A DNA stretch of 41,292 nt from Ignavibacteria bacterium (GCA_012719345.1 JAAYAN010000240.1:1-41292); one strand, 5' to 3'; positions 1 through 8,710 are shown, counted from the stretch's first letter. A program made the numbers and translations. Notes: generated by a model not told the origin, from the sequence alone.

Positions 1-62
1 TAGCGCTCTAAATATTGTTGAATTATTCCATTAACTAACCATAAATAAAAGGAGTAACCACA

Positions 63-719
63 ATGTCAAGACCTCAAGCATCCGAAGCCGCGATACTCGA
101 ACGAAACGGTATAGCTCTCGAAAACGCGGTAAAACAACCCGAAATAGCTTCCCTTATGGAAGAACACGGTTACGATTCAGCCGAAATTGCAAATGGCAAA
201 GCATTACACGAAGAAGCCCTGCGCATATCCAGAAAGAATAAAGTTGAAGGAGATGAAGCTGGCGAAGCATATAAAATATATGCAGGCATTTACGGCAGAC
301 TTGATGAAATGTACAGCCGCGACCGTAAAAAGGCAAAAATCGTTTTCAGGGAAGACCCTGTAACCTTAAAAAAGCTTGAACTTACCGGAAGCATCCCTCA
401 GGCTTATGTAGCTTGGCAAAAAACTGTTGCAAATTTTTATTCAACTTTAAATGCAGAATCTGAGTTAATTGAGAAACTGAAACGGCTTAAAATTACCCCC
501 GAAAGTGTTGCAGCTGCAATAACATTGGTTGAACAGATAAAAACGGCAAGAGCGGCATATCTTAAAGAAAAGGGAGAATCGGAAGATGCTACGAAAGAAA
601 AAGATGCAGCCTTTGCCAAAATGGATAAATGGATGAGCGACTTTTACGCTGTTGCCCGCATTGCAATGGAAGACAAACCGCAGCTGCTCGAAGCCCTCGG
701 TAAAATTGTAAAAAGCTGA
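63..719 (+). CDS. Hypothetical helical protein, 218 aa
   Basis: I do not recognise this protein. It is charged (rich in Glu, Lys and Ala), with no signal peptide and no membrane segment, so probably cytoplasmic. Nearly all of it reads as amphipathic helix with few Gly or Pro residues, as in a helical bundle or coiled coil. No catalytic motif stands out. The ATG is preceded by a good Shine-Dalgarno sequence (AAAGGAG, about 8 bases upstream), which supports both the start and expression. It is transcribed toward the convergent surface-protein gene, and the roughly 175 bases between them hold inverted repeats and a minus-strand terminator. A real gene is very likely; its function is unknown. Confidence 0.75.
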   Translation: MSRPQASEAAILERNGIALENAVKQPEIASLMEEHGYDSAEIANGKALHEEALRISRKNKVEGDEAGEAYKIYAGIYGRLDEMYSRDRKKAKIVFREDPVTLKKLELTGSIPQAYVAWQKTVANFYSTLNAESELIEKLKRLKITPESVAAAITLVEQIKTARAAYLKEKGESEDATKEKDAAFAKMDKWMSDFYAVARIAMEDKPQLLEALGKIVKS

Positions 720-750
720 TAAAACTCAGTGCAACTCCGTGGAAAACTCT

Positions 751-808
751 AAGAAACTCTGTGGTTAAACACAAGCCACTTTAAACCACAGAGTACACAG
801 AGTTTCTT
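751..808. repeat. Inverted repeat of the 'cacagag' type
   Basis: The 13-bp arm 751-763 (AAGAAACTCTGTG) is exactly complementary to 796-808 (CACAGAGTTTCTT). A second possible arm, AAACCACAGAGT at 783-794, competes for the left side. The repeated 'cacagag' words are reminiscent of short intergenic repeats seen in many bacterial genomes. It could serve as a transcription end for the gene ending at 719, but no T-run directly follows it. Confidence 0.55.
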
Positions 809-809
809 T

Positions 810-838
810 AAAACAAAAAGCCCGACAGTTGCCGGGCA
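810..838 (-). terminator. Rho-independent terminator of the T9SS surface-protein gene
   Basis: Read on the minus strand, GCCCG...CGGGC (837-833 with 824-820) forms a GC-rich stem that can extend through a G-U pair. It is followed directly by TTTTTGTTTT. It lies about 58 bases after the stop codon of the minus-strand gene 895-4110, the expected place for its terminator. Confidence 0.7.
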
Positions 839-862
839 AACAATCATTCAAAATTAAACATT

Positions 863-878
863 TCCCGATAAATCGGGA
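863..878. repeat. Palindrome TCCCGAT-AA-ATCGGGA
   Basis: Perfect 7-2-7 inverted repeat just after the stop of the surface-protein gene. Its centre, GATAAATC between CCCG and CGGG, is shared with the longer palindrome at 6535-6554, which suggests one dispersed REP-like family. It has no T-run, so it is not a classical terminator. Confidence 0.6.
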
Positions 879-894
879 CAGGCAAAATTCAAAA

Positions 895-3800
895 TTATTT
901 CAGCAGCATCAACTTTTTCGAAGCATTAAACTCACCTGCTTGAATCCGGTAAATGTAAACGCCTGTTGCAATTGAAGAAGCATAAAATTTCACTTCGTAT
1001 TTACCGGCTGATTTTTGTTCGTTAACCAAAGTTGCAACTTCCTGTCCAAGCATATCATAAATTTTAAGCGTTACAAACACACCCCGTCCTGCGGACACCC
1101 CTCTCGAGAGGGGACTTTCGGGGATACTATATTTAATTGTTGTACTGGGATTAAACGGGTTAGGGTAGTTTTGTGAAAGTTCAAAAGATACCGGTAATTC
1201 GTTAGATGAAGTTACATCAGTTACTTTTGTTGTTCCGGTATAGATCTTTCCGCTGCTTGTTCCTAAAATAATTTCGCCTGTAGCCGAATTAACCGAAACA
1301 GATGAAACATTTTCATTTACAAGACCAGTTGAAATAAATCCTGAGCCGCTATTAAGTTTTACAAATACTCCCTTATTCCACGAACTTGCAAAAACGTTAT
1401 CGTTATTATCTACAGCAATAGAGTAAATATATTTTGCGGAAAGTCCGTTAATTCTCTGCCAGTTTAATCCGCCGTCTGGTGAGGTGTAAAGTCCGGCGCC
1501 GTAAGTGCCTGCATAAACTTCTCCGGCTGAAGTAACGCCGAGAGTCCAGATGTGTGCGTATCCAATGTTAATATTTATAAACGCTTCGCCGTCTTCCGAT
1601 TTGAAAAGTCCGGTTCCGAATGTTGCTGCTAAAAGGACATTGTGCAAAGGATCAACCGCGAGTGAATGAATTGCAGGATTAGCTGTTCCGAGATCAATAA
1701 TTTTCCAGTTATTTAAAGAATCAAGAGAGGTTCTGAAAAGTCCGTAACCCCAGGTTCCTGCGTAAAGATATCCATTATATATTGCAAGCGCACGGGTATC
1801 GAGCGAATCAAGTCCGGCTGACTGCCATGTTGCGCCGCTATCTGAGGATGCAAAAACACCGTGTTCTGTTCCGGCAAAAATACTGTTTCCAGATTGAACT
1901 ATTGACCAGATAAATGCTGCATTAATTCCTTCGGAAGAATTATTCCAGTTTCCGTCTGCTGCCGATTTATAAACTTTACCGCCCCAGGTTCCGGCAAAAG
2001 TACCGTTATTTCCTGAAGATAAAGTCCATATCATTTCATTTTCAATTACGCTTCCGGTTTCTTTCCATTCAATATTAGTTTCGTCTTCAATTACATCTTT
2101 TTCAAAAGTTACTTTAAGCGGAGCAATTGAAAAATCATTTTCTTTGTCGAGATCAATCTGATCGAGTTCTGTAACGGATGCAATATTTACAATTACCGGA
2201 TCAGGAATATTTCCTAAAAATTTAACATTATTAAACTGTCCTGCGCCGGAAACTGATTTTGCAATCATTTGTCCGTTCTGCACGCCTGTAATAAAATTAA
2301 CATCAGCGAAAGGTGCAAGGATTGAACCTGTTACATTTATTCCTTTAATAGTAAGTTTTGCGGTTTGCGAAAAGTTATAAAGCACGTTGCTAATATCTGT
2401 GCCGAGCACGGTTAATCCGCCGCCCCACGAAGCTGAGTCGCCGGTAAAGTTTACAATTACAACCGCTCCGTTTGGAACATCAATCTGAAAATCATTTGCA
2501 GTTGAAAGATCGCTGCAGTTTACTTCAAAAACATTAAAAAGCGGATCGTTGCCTGTAAGGAAAATTCCTCCCCACATCAGTTCAACATTTCCGTTTGCTT
2601 CGTAAGCTGCAAGAGTTTTTGAAAGCGAACTCAATTCAACCGAAGCTGCGTTAAAATCTATTACAGAATCCTGACGGATTGTTCCGTCAATTACGCCGAA
2701 AAGATGTTCGGGAACATCAATGAATTTTCCGTAAACAACATTGCCGTTAAGAACTGCGCCGCTGCGGAAAGTCAGTTTTCTTCCTACAATAAGAACATCT
2801 TCGGTTCCGTTACTGTTCGGCAGTTTATCGCCAACACTATAATTTGCCAAATCTGCGTCTCTACCAATGGCAGCTTTTCCTTCTGTATCGCTTGAAGGCT
2901 GTGTTAAATCTTCCAGTACGAAAAGATTAAAATCGGAAGCTACGCCAAGCGACCGTGAATTTGCAAGTAAATCTTTACTGCTTATTTTTGTATGAATTGT
3001 TAACTGTGCCGACTGATTTCCATTTAATGTAGCAATTTTCCAAATACCATTATTGTATTCTCCGTTTGTTGCATTAGCGCCGGTTAAAACTAAACCCGGT
3101 GCAAGCGCTTCGGCGACTTTTATATTTGTAGCCTGATTTGAACTTATGTTTTGAACATTGATTGTGTAAACAGCTTCTTCGCCGTCTTCGCAAATATCTT
3201 TATCAACTGATTTGAAAACTCTTAAATCAACGTCTTCAAACCAGCTGATTTTTGCTTTTACTTCTTTTAAATCGACACGCGGAGTTGCGAGAACCAATTT
3301 CTGATATTGATCACCCTTAAGTGCGTGAACATATTTTGTTCCGTGAGGAATTACCACAAAAGCCTGAACTGTTATAATTGTTTCATTTCCGGTATGAGCA
3401 ATAACTGTTATTGGTTCTGTTATACCGGTTGAGTCGGTGTAAATTTCGTAGGTGCTTAATTCGGTTCCAGAATTAACAAACAATTTTACATTAATATTTT
3501 TTGCAGGATTGTTAAACTGATCGTATGCTTCAACTTTAAAAAGCGCTTCTTCTGTACTTTTAAATTTTGATTTAAGCGGAGTGATTACTAAACTTTTAAT
3601 TGTTCTCGTGTCACCGGAATTTAAGTTTGCATCGTTAACAATTGCCAATGCGCGATTTTTTATCGCCGCTGTTTCTATTGTGCTGATAACAAGACTATCT
3701 GAAAAATACCAGATTGCTGCTTGAATTGCAGCTGCTTCCTGTTCTACTTTTGATAAAGAACCGCTATAAGGAAATGTTCTGAAGGGATAGTAGTTATTTA

Positions 3801-4110
3801 AAATGTAAGTGATTTGGGAAGAAGTTTCACCGGCATCTGTATAAGTTTCATTGTATTTTATAGTATGACCTAAATCAATGCAGAAAAAGTTTGCACTTTG
3901 GCCGTTTACTTTTCCGTTAAAAGTACCGGAAGAATATGTTCCTGTACCGGAATACGGACTGTTGAATTTTATATTAACATATTTATCAAGGTTTTTTACT
4001 GTAGCTGTGCTTGTTGAATCTTTTGTTCCGGCAAAAAGACTTCCGGTTAAAAGAAAGAAAATAGTAAAAATAAGTGCGGACAAAGCGAAATAATTAATTC
4101 TGTTCTTCAT
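895..4110 (-). CDS. Secreted thioester-domain adhesin with DUF11, choice-of-anchor A, propeller and T9SS sorting domain
   Basis: A modular surface protein of 1071 aa. A signal peptide covers about residues 1-27. An internal-thioester (TED/TQXA) domain follows, with Cys77 in FFCIDLG and Gln130 in IQAAIWYF; in this family such a Cys-Gln pair forms a thioester that can bond covalently to host or surface molecules. Next come an Ig-like stretch (about 170-280), a DUF11 repeat (about 296-378), a choice-of-anchor A domain (about 390-636; DTEGKAAIGRDADLANYSVG is characteristic), and a BNR/YCF48-like propeller with repeated FAGT and SSDSGATW motifs (about 690-970). The C-terminal T9SS type A sorting domain begins at NYPNPFNPSTTIKYSIPE and ends KKLMLLK. 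Inferred role: cell-surface attachment after T9SS export. About 13 residues near the start of the sorting domain are encoded by a palindromic DNA element (1077-1124). Domain calls rest on motifs; the ligand is unknown. Confidence 0.88.
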   Translation of the reverse strand: MKNRINYFALSALIFTIFFLLTGSLFAGTKDSTSTATVKNLDKYVNIKFNSPYSGTGTYSSGTFNGKVNGQSANFFCIDLGHTIKYNETYTDAGETSSQITYILNNYYPFRTFPYSGSLSKVEQEAAAIQAAIWYFSDSLVISTIETAAIKNRALAIVNDANLNSGDTRTIKSLVITPLKSKFKSTEEALFKVEAYDQFNNPAKNINVKLFVNSGTELSTYEIYTDSTGITEPITVIAHTGNETIITVQAFVVIPHGTKYVHALKGDQYQKLVLATPRVDLKEVKAKISWFEDVDLRVFKSVDKDICEDGEEAVYTINVQNISSNQATNIKVAEALAPGLVLTGANATNGEYNNGIWKIATLNGNQSAQLTIHTKISSKDLLANSRSLGVASDFNLFVLEDLTQPSSDTEGKAAIGRDADLANYSVGDKLPNSNGTEDVLIVGRKLTFRSGAVLNGNVVYGKFIDVPEHLFGVIDGTIRQDSVIDFNAASVELSSLSKTLAAYEANGNVELMWGGIFLTGNDPLFNVFEVNCSDLSTANDFQIDVPNGAVVIVNFTGDSASWGGGLTVLGTDISNVLYNFSQTAKLTIKGINVTGSILAPFADVNFITGVQNGQMIAKSVSGAGQFNNVKFLGNIPDPVIVNIASVTELDQIDLDKENDFSIAPLKVTFEKDVIEDETNIEWKETGSVIENEMIWTLSSGNNGTFAGTWGGKVYKSAADGNWNNSSEGINAAFIWSIVQSGNSIFAGTEHGVFASSDSGATWQSAGLDSLDTRALAIYNGYLYAGTWGYGLFRTSLDSLNNWKIIDLGTANPAIHSLAVDPLHNVLLAATFGTGLFKSEDGEAFININIGYAHIWTLGVTSAGEVYAGTYGAGLYTSPDGGLNWQRINGLSAKYIYSIAVDNNDNVFASSWNKGVFVKLNSGSGFISTGLVNENVSSVSVNSATGEIILGTSSGKIYTGTTKVTDVTSSNELPVSFELSQNYPNPFNPSTTIKYSIPESPLSRGVSAGRGVFVTLKIYDMLGQEVATLVNEQKSAGKYEVKFYASSIATGVYIYRIQAGEFNASKKLMLLK
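1077..1124. repeat. Palindromic element inserted in frame in the T9SS sorting domain
   Basis: The segment holds CCCCTCTCGAGAGGGG (1098-1113, a perfect 16-bp palindrome), a small hairpin GTCC-TGC-GGAC (1086-1096), and outer complementary arms CCCCG (1082-1086) and CGGGG (1119-1123). Together these could fold like a small cloverleaf. In the minus-strand gene it encodes roughly PLSRGVSAGRGV between the usual sorting-domain strings KYSIPES and FVTLKIYD, which normally lie almost next to each other. It resembles Rickettsia palindromic elements in style; family membership is inference. Confidence 0.65.
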
Positions 4111-4252
4111 TAATATTCCAAAAATTAAATTGTATTTTTAACACAAAATAAATGCCATAAAAAAACAAAGAATATCGTTAAAAAGAAATGCTTTTAGTAA
4201 AAATAATGTATCAATATGATAAATGGTAAAAAATTAAAAAAATATGAAACAA

Positions 4253-5683
4253 TTATCTTTCAAGCAATGCAACATTTTCAATATGGAAAGTGTGGGGAAA
4301 CATATCAACTGCGCAGGATTTAATTAATTTATAGCCGTTTTTTACCAGCTGCTCAACATCGCGGGCTTGGGTTGCCGGGTTGCAGCTAACATAAACAATT
4401 TTCTTCGGCGAAAGCTGGATTATGTCGGTTACAGTTTTAGGGTTCATCCCGCTTCTTGGAGGATCGGCAATTATAACATCCGGGTTCGGAAAATTTTCGT
4501 TTTGAATAATCGGGAGGAAGGATTTATTTAAGTCCGTTTGTATAAAAGTCAGATTTGAAATGTTATTCAAATCAGCATTAAAATTTGCATCCGTAACAGC
4601 AGCTTCAACGCTTTCAAAAGCATAAACTTCTTTAGCTTTTTCCGAAACAAATATTGAAATTGTACCGGCTCCGGAATACAAGTCGTAAACAACTTCATTT
4701 CCTGTCAACCCGGCGTATTCTAAAGTTTTTTTGTAAAGATTAACAGCCTGTTTAGTGTTTGTCTGGAAAAATGAATTCGCGCTTATCCGGTATTTAAACT
4801 TTCCGATATTATCAAAAATAAATCCGTTGCCAACAAAAACTTTTTCGTAATCGCCAAAAGCTGTCTGCGACTTTTTCAAATTTATATTATTTATTACTGT
4901 CGTAACCGAAGGAAATAGTTTAATCAGTTCTGCAGAATATTCCGAAATGAGTTTCTCGTTTTCTTCTGACGTAACAATATTTATCATCAAATCATTTGTG
5001 TGATGCGATTCTTTAATTACCAGATTCCGCAAATATCCCGTGTGGGTTTTTGAATTGAAAATTGAAACATTCCTCGATCTGAAAAACTCGCGGGTAAAGT
5101 TAACAATTGCCGCACTTTGTTCGGATTGCAAGTAACATTCTGTAATATCCAGAACTTTATCAAAAACTCTTGGAATATGCAAACCGAGCGCAAAATCTTT
5201 ATTTTCGATATTTTCGTTTTCCATATCTTCTTTTAACAGCCAGCGCTTATCGGCAAACGAAAACTCCATCTTGTTCCTATAGTAAAAAATATCTTCTGCG
5301 CCAATTGCTTTTTCTCTCTCGAAATCCGTGACGCCTGCAATGTGTTCAAAAGTCTCTTTTACCTGCTCATCCTTAAACTGCAATTGTGTTTCGTATTTCA
5401 GATTTTGCTGCTTGCACCCGCCGCAGACGCCAAAATGAATGCACTTTGCTTCAGTACGAATTTCTGAAGGAACAAGAATTTTTTCGCAAAGGGCTTCGGC
5501 ATAGGATTTTTTAACTTTTATAATTCTTGCAAAAACTTTATCGCCCGGGAAGGAGCCGTTCACGAAAATTACAAATTTACGTTCGTGGTCGCTTTCGTCA
5601 ACCTCAATTTTTGAAATTCCCTTTCCTTCGAAAGCGTACCCGGTTATTTCGAGTTCAATCAAGTCGTTTTTATTTGGTATCAT
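4253..5683 (-). CDS. rlmD: 23S rRNA (uracil-1939-C5)-methyltransferase RlmD family
   Basis: SAM-dependent RNA m5U methyltransferase of the TrmA/RlmD family, 476 aa. An N-terminal TRAM-like RNA-binding domain (about 1-65) precedes a [4Fe-4S] cysteine cluster: C81, C87 and C90 in CIHFGVCGGC, with C183 as the likely fourth ligand. The catalytic domain shows the SAM motif DLYSGAGTISIF, the DPPRSGM motif, and the nucleophile C434 in VSCNPAT. Family members modify 23S rRNA (U1939 or U747); the precise base cannot be read from sequence, so RlmD is the usual assignment rather than proof. The gene overlaps the end of the upstream methyltransferase gene by 14 bases, so the two are probably translated from one transcript. 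Confidence 0.9.
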   Translation of the reverse strand: MIPNKNDLIELEITGYAFEGKGISKIEVDESDHERKFVIFVNGSFPGDKVFARIIKVKKSYAEALCEKILVPSEIRTEAKCIHFGVCGGCKQQNLKYETQLQFKDEQVKETFEHIAGVTDFEREKAIGAEDIFYYRNKMEFSFADKRWLLKEDMENENIENKDFALGLHIPRVFDKVLDITECYLQSEQSAAIVNFTREFFRSRNVSIFNSKTHTGYLRNLVIKESHHTNDLMINIVTSEENEKLISEYSAELIKLFPSVTTVINNINLKKSQTAFGDYEKVFVGNGFIFDNIGKFKYRISANSFFQTNTKQAVNLYKKTLEYAGLTGNEVVYDLYSGAGTISIFVSEKAKEVYAFESVEAAVTDANFNADLNNISNLTFIQTDLNKSFLPIIQNENFPNPDVIIADPPRSGMNPKTVTDIIQLSPKKIVYVSCNPATQARDVEQLVKNGYKLIKSCAVDMFPHTFHIENVALLER

Positions 5684-6380
5684 TTTTCTGCAGCAATAAT
5701 ATTTTGAAACTTATAAATTTATCGAGACCAAGTTTTAGATATGCGTCTGTCTCGTGGCGGGCTTTTTTTATTATTTTTTTATTGTACTTAAGTTCGTCCT
5801 CGTCCATCTGGTTAACGCTGTTTTTCATCATTATCGAACACAATTCGTAATATTCATCAAGTCCGCGCTTTTCTTCAATTTCTTCAATTACAGTAAAATT
5901 ACGCTGCTCGTAGTAACTTTTTATTTCTTCCGAATCGAGCAGGCTTAATTGCGAGGAAGTTAAAATATCGTTTACATAAGTAGGAATATCTTCTCTTATT
6001 TTTACAATTTCGCCAACTATCAAAAAACCTTCCGGCTGTAAAATTCTTTTTATTTCCTTTATAATTTTATTACGCACCGGGTTTGAAATTGATGCCTGAG
6101 CGTAAACGCATTTAAATTGCTTATCTTCAAAATCTGTCCGCGCGAAGTCCATAATTCTTGTTGTAACCGCGCTGTTTTCTTGCAGCAGCAATTTCGCGCT
6201 GATTAGGGTTTCGTAATCTTCTACAATAAGTTCAGCACCAACTTTAAATTTTTTGGAAAACTTATCGGCAAAAAATTCGTTGCCTGCTCCAATAAAAAGT
6301 ATCGGGATGTTTTGTTCAACCGGCGAATTTTTTAAGCGGCGATATTGAAACTCAGTTCCGGGAAGTAATGGTTTGTTCAT
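5670..6380 (-). CDS. Class I SAM-dependent methyltransferase, substrate unknown
   Basis: A 236-aa cytoplasmic protein with a Rossmann-type methyltransferase core. The glycine motif I is IPILFIGAGNEFFADKF, followed by an acidic strand end (LIVEDYE). A later strand, RILQPEGFLIVGEI, matches the motif after which many class I enzymes place a helix. The C-terminal 60 residues are Lys/Glu-rich helix. I chose the ATG at 6380; an in-frame TTG 24 bases upstream would add MFNNLKII but is less likely. It overlaps rlmD by 14 bases, which suggests a linked role (perhaps RNA modification), but nothing in the sequence names the substrate. Confidence 0.75.
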   Translation of the reverse strand: MNKPLLPGTEFQYRRLKNSPVEQNIPILFIGAGNEFFADKFSKKFKVGAELIVEDYETLISAKLLLQENSAVTTRIMDFARTDFEDKQFKCVYAQASISNPVRNKIIKEIKRILQPEGFLIVGEIVKIREDIPTYVNDILTSSQLSLLDSEEIKSYYEQRNFTVIEEIEEKRGLDEYYELCSIMMKNSVNQMDEDELKYNKKIIKKARHETDAYLKLGLDKFISFKILLLQKNDTK

Positions 6381-6493
6381 AATTATTTTTAAATTGTTGA
6401 ACAAAAGTACAAAAATATATTTTAAAACTTTTGAATATCTAATCTTTGTGTTTAAACGCGGGGTGATGATTTTTCTATTTTTCCACGATGCTA

Positions 6494-6554
6494 AACCGTT
6501 AAAAACGGTTGATGTTGCTTTCGTTTCACTTTTTCCCGGCGATAAATCGCCGGG
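6494..6554. repeat. Two intergenic palindromes (AACCGTT/AACGGTT and CCCGGCGAT/ATCGCCGGG)
   Basis: The 240-base gap 6381-6620 holds two hairpins. AACCGTT-AAA-AACGGTT spans 6494-6510, and the strong CCCGGCGAT-AA-ATCGCCGGG spans 6535-6554. The second shares its GATAAATC centre with 863-878. Together they look like a compound REP/BIME-type intergenic repeat; terminator use is possible but no T-run follows. No other gene was seen in the gap. Confidence 0.65.
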
Positions 6555-6620
6555 TTACTGAAATATCTTGACAGTCTCTCCCATTTCTTTGAAAACGGGT
6601 ATTTAAGCTCCGGTAAAGGT

Positions 6621-7895
6621 TTATCTTTTGCCAATTAGTATTTTAGCCTGCTGCCCTTCTCCTCCTGTGGCAACAATTATATTTCCCTTAACATCTACGT
6701 TGTTGTAGGCTCCGTCAAACCAACCCGTTTCATCCATAAAACTTTTCCATCTAATCCCATTGTAATGAAGTATTTCTCCAAATGCGCCAACACAAAAGAT
6801 GTCATTCAACCCATTCCCACGTATTGACGTCTTTGCGTACCTCGATACTTCCAGCGGTTTACCAGTCCATTCGGCATCTTCCAATGATTTTTTCTCATAT
6901 ATTCCATTACCTGCTATATAGTAGCGCCTGTTAGGAACAAACCATAATCCGTCAATATCCGCAGCCTGGTAATTTGGTATAACAAGTGATATTTCTGTAG
7001 CTGTGTTTCCTTCTATTTTGTATAAACGTTTTCCTGCAGGATAATTCCGGTTACACACAGCCAGAATTTCTTCTTTTCCTGTTTCGCTGTTTGCTGCCCC
7101 GTATATGTCAACAAACGGTAAATCAGTTCCCGTTTCTATTTTAGTCCAGGTTGTGCCGTTGTATAAATAAATTGCTCCCCCATTCCCAACACAATAAAGA
7201 TCATTTTCACTACCCCCCCATAATTTATTTACTTGCCCATTAAAAGGGATTGACTCCATAAAAAAAGCTTTAGATTCAAATTTTTCTCCGTTCCATTTAA
7301 TTAAATCAGCATAACTCGCAAACCATACATTATCTCCAGAAAAAGCAAAAATAGTACGAAGTTGTGCAATTGTTATAAAATCACCGTAATCTTTAATCGG
7401 TATTTTAAAAAACTCCCACTCACTCCCATCCCAATGAATAGCGTTATACAGTGAGAATCCGTTTTCATTCGTATCGGGCAATAATATCTCTCCAACCGCC
7501 CAGATATCATTCTCGTTTATTATTGCGGCATCATACAACCGGCAGCTCCCAACTTCACTTCCAAAGTTCCAGCTCTGCCAGGTAAAGTTATTGCTGGTGG
7601 TATCGAGCGTTGTAATTTTTGTAGTTAGTTTTTTATCGCCTGTTGTTGCAGTGTAGTTATATTCAGTGTTAGGTTTCAGTCCTTCTTCGTAAAAAGTGTA
7701 ATTCCCATTTACTTCAACTTGTTTTGGTTCTGCTCCTTCCCGCTCAATAGTTACGCTGCCGTTTGCTTCAATATTTAGCCAAGCCTCAGTGCAGCTTGCA
7801 TCTTCGGGGGTAAAAGTAAATTTGTTTTCCGGTTCAGTGGTAGTGCAGGAATTTAAAAACAGAAGTGATAATAAAAGAAAAAAAATAGTCCGCAT
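6621..7895 (-). CDS. Lipoprotein with N-terminal Fn3-like and propeller-like repeats
   Basis: A 424-aa predicted lipoprotein. The signal peptide ends in a lipobox, LFLNSC, with lipidated Cys17 followed by TTTEPE. Residues about 25-100 look like a fibronectin type III-like beta domain (GLKPNTEYNYTATT). The rest has repeated short blade motifs with Trp and Gly (NDIWAVGE, DNVWFASY, NDLYCVGNGG, NDIFCVGAFGE), typical of beta-propeller proteins that automated pipelines sometimes mislabel as glucosyltransferases. No glycosyltransferase motif is visible. The start is supported by GAGGATTAA just before the ATG. Probably anchored in the outer membrane; the ligand is unknown. The gene is flanked by palindromes on its 3' side and by 251 featureless AT-rich bases on its 5' side. 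Confidence 0.8.
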   Translation of the reverse strand: MRTIFFLLLSLLFLNSCTTTEPENKFTFTPEDASCTEAWLNIEANGSVTIEREGAEPKQVEVNGNYTFYEEGLKPNTEYNYTATTGDKKLTTKITTLDTTSNNFTWQSWNFGSEVGSCRLYDAAIINENDIWAVGEILLPDTNENGFSLYNAIHWDGSEWEFFKIPIKDYGDFITIAQLRTIFAFSGDNVWFASYADLIKWNGEKFESKAFFMESIPFNGQVNKLWGGSENDLYCVGNGGAIYLYNGTTWTKIETGTDLPFVDIYGAANSETGKEEILAVCNRNYPAGKRLYKIEGNTATEISLVIPNYQAADIDGLWFVPNRRYYIAGNGIYEKKSLEDAEWTGKPLEVSRYAKTSIRGNGLNDIFCVGAFGEILHYNGIRWKSFMDETGWFDGAYNNVDVKGNIIVATGGEGQQAKILIGKR

Positions 7896-8146
7896 AATTT
7901 AATCCTCATTAAATTGCAGTAAAAGATATTGCTGTAAAAAACCATCTATGTTTTCCGCTTCAAAATGCTTCCCGCTGCGGTATATTTTTAATTATTTTAT
8001 TTTGCCTTCCCTGGCTATAAAACATTTTCCAATTTGTCATTAAAATTCACGTCATCAACTTCAATAAAAAATATTGCCGAAACAAGTAAAATTTAAATTT
8101 TTGGTTAAATAAGAATGGGGTCTGCTGTTTATTAATTAAGGTTTCT

Positions 8147-8710
8147 CTAAGCAGATTTTATATTAAAAATGCGGGTATCGGTGTTGAAGTTTGTTATGTT
8201 AAGTTCTTTTATTAAATCTTTTACGGTTTTAATTTCGGCTTCAATTAAATATAGTTTGTGTTTTAAAAGTGCCAGACTTGTAAACGAAATATCCCGTTTC
8301 AATTCGGAAATAAGAATTTTGTTTTTAAGTTCAAACTGTTCCGATTCAAGAATTTCAAGTTTTCTTTTTGTTGTGTTTACCCAGTCGGTTTTTCCCAGTT
8401 TTTTCATTAACAAAATTGCAATATCAAATGCAATCGGGTCAAGGTTATCGTCATCAAGAAAATTTATTATAGAATCATCTAATTTTTTTTTACCCGACGG
8501 GGTTATTTCGAAAACTTCTGTTTCTTTAACAAAGGAAGTTTTTATAAAATCTTCGCGAAAAAGATTTTTACAGGCAATTTCCAAAGTTGAATTGTTTACA
8601 GGAAACCATCTTTGAACTTTTAAATCTTCCAAGAGAATTGATATTTCGGAAAAAGAAGATCGTCCGTCTGATAAAATTCCTAAAACCAATATGCCTAATT
8701 TTGTAATCAT
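8147..8710 (-). CDS. PadR-like winged-helix transcriptional regulator
   Basis: A 187-aa protein beginning MITKLGILVLGILSDGRSSFSEI, the layout of the PadR family N-terminal helix (typically ILGLLxxGPxxGYEI), followed by a winged-helix region to about residue 75. The C-terminal half is a long Lys/Glu/Leu-rich helical segment like the dimerisation coiled coil of longer PadR proteins. The usual GYEI glycine/tyrosine pair is missing (SFSEI here), so the match is divergent. I chose the ATG at 8710; a TTG 30 bases upstream is also in frame. It lies 121 bases downstream of the SIR2-like gene on the same strand and may share its transcript. Target genes are unknown. Confidence 0.6.
   Translation of the reverse strand: MITKLGILVLGILSDGRSSFSEISILLEDLKVQRWFPVNNSTLEIACKNLFREDFIKTSFVKETEVFEITPSGKKKLDDSIINFLDDDNLDPIAFDIAILLMKKLGKTDWVNTTKRKLEILESEQFELKNKILISELKRDISFTSLALLKHKLYLIEAEIKTVKDLIKELNITNFNTDTRIFNIKSA

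Noticed and set aside
2704-2895. Antisense and out-of-frame reading frames inside large genes (for example this one within the adhesin gene)
   Set aside because: They lie wholly within well-supported genes, lack recognisable domains and have poor start context.
6381-6404. Upstream TTG start for the methyltransferase before rlmD
   Set aside because: It adds a short hydrophobic tail with no clear Shine-Dalgarno sequence; the ATG at 6380 is preferred.
6621-7895. Glucosyltransferase annotation often given to similar lipoproteins
   Set aside because: No glycosyltransferase motif; the repeats are propeller-like.
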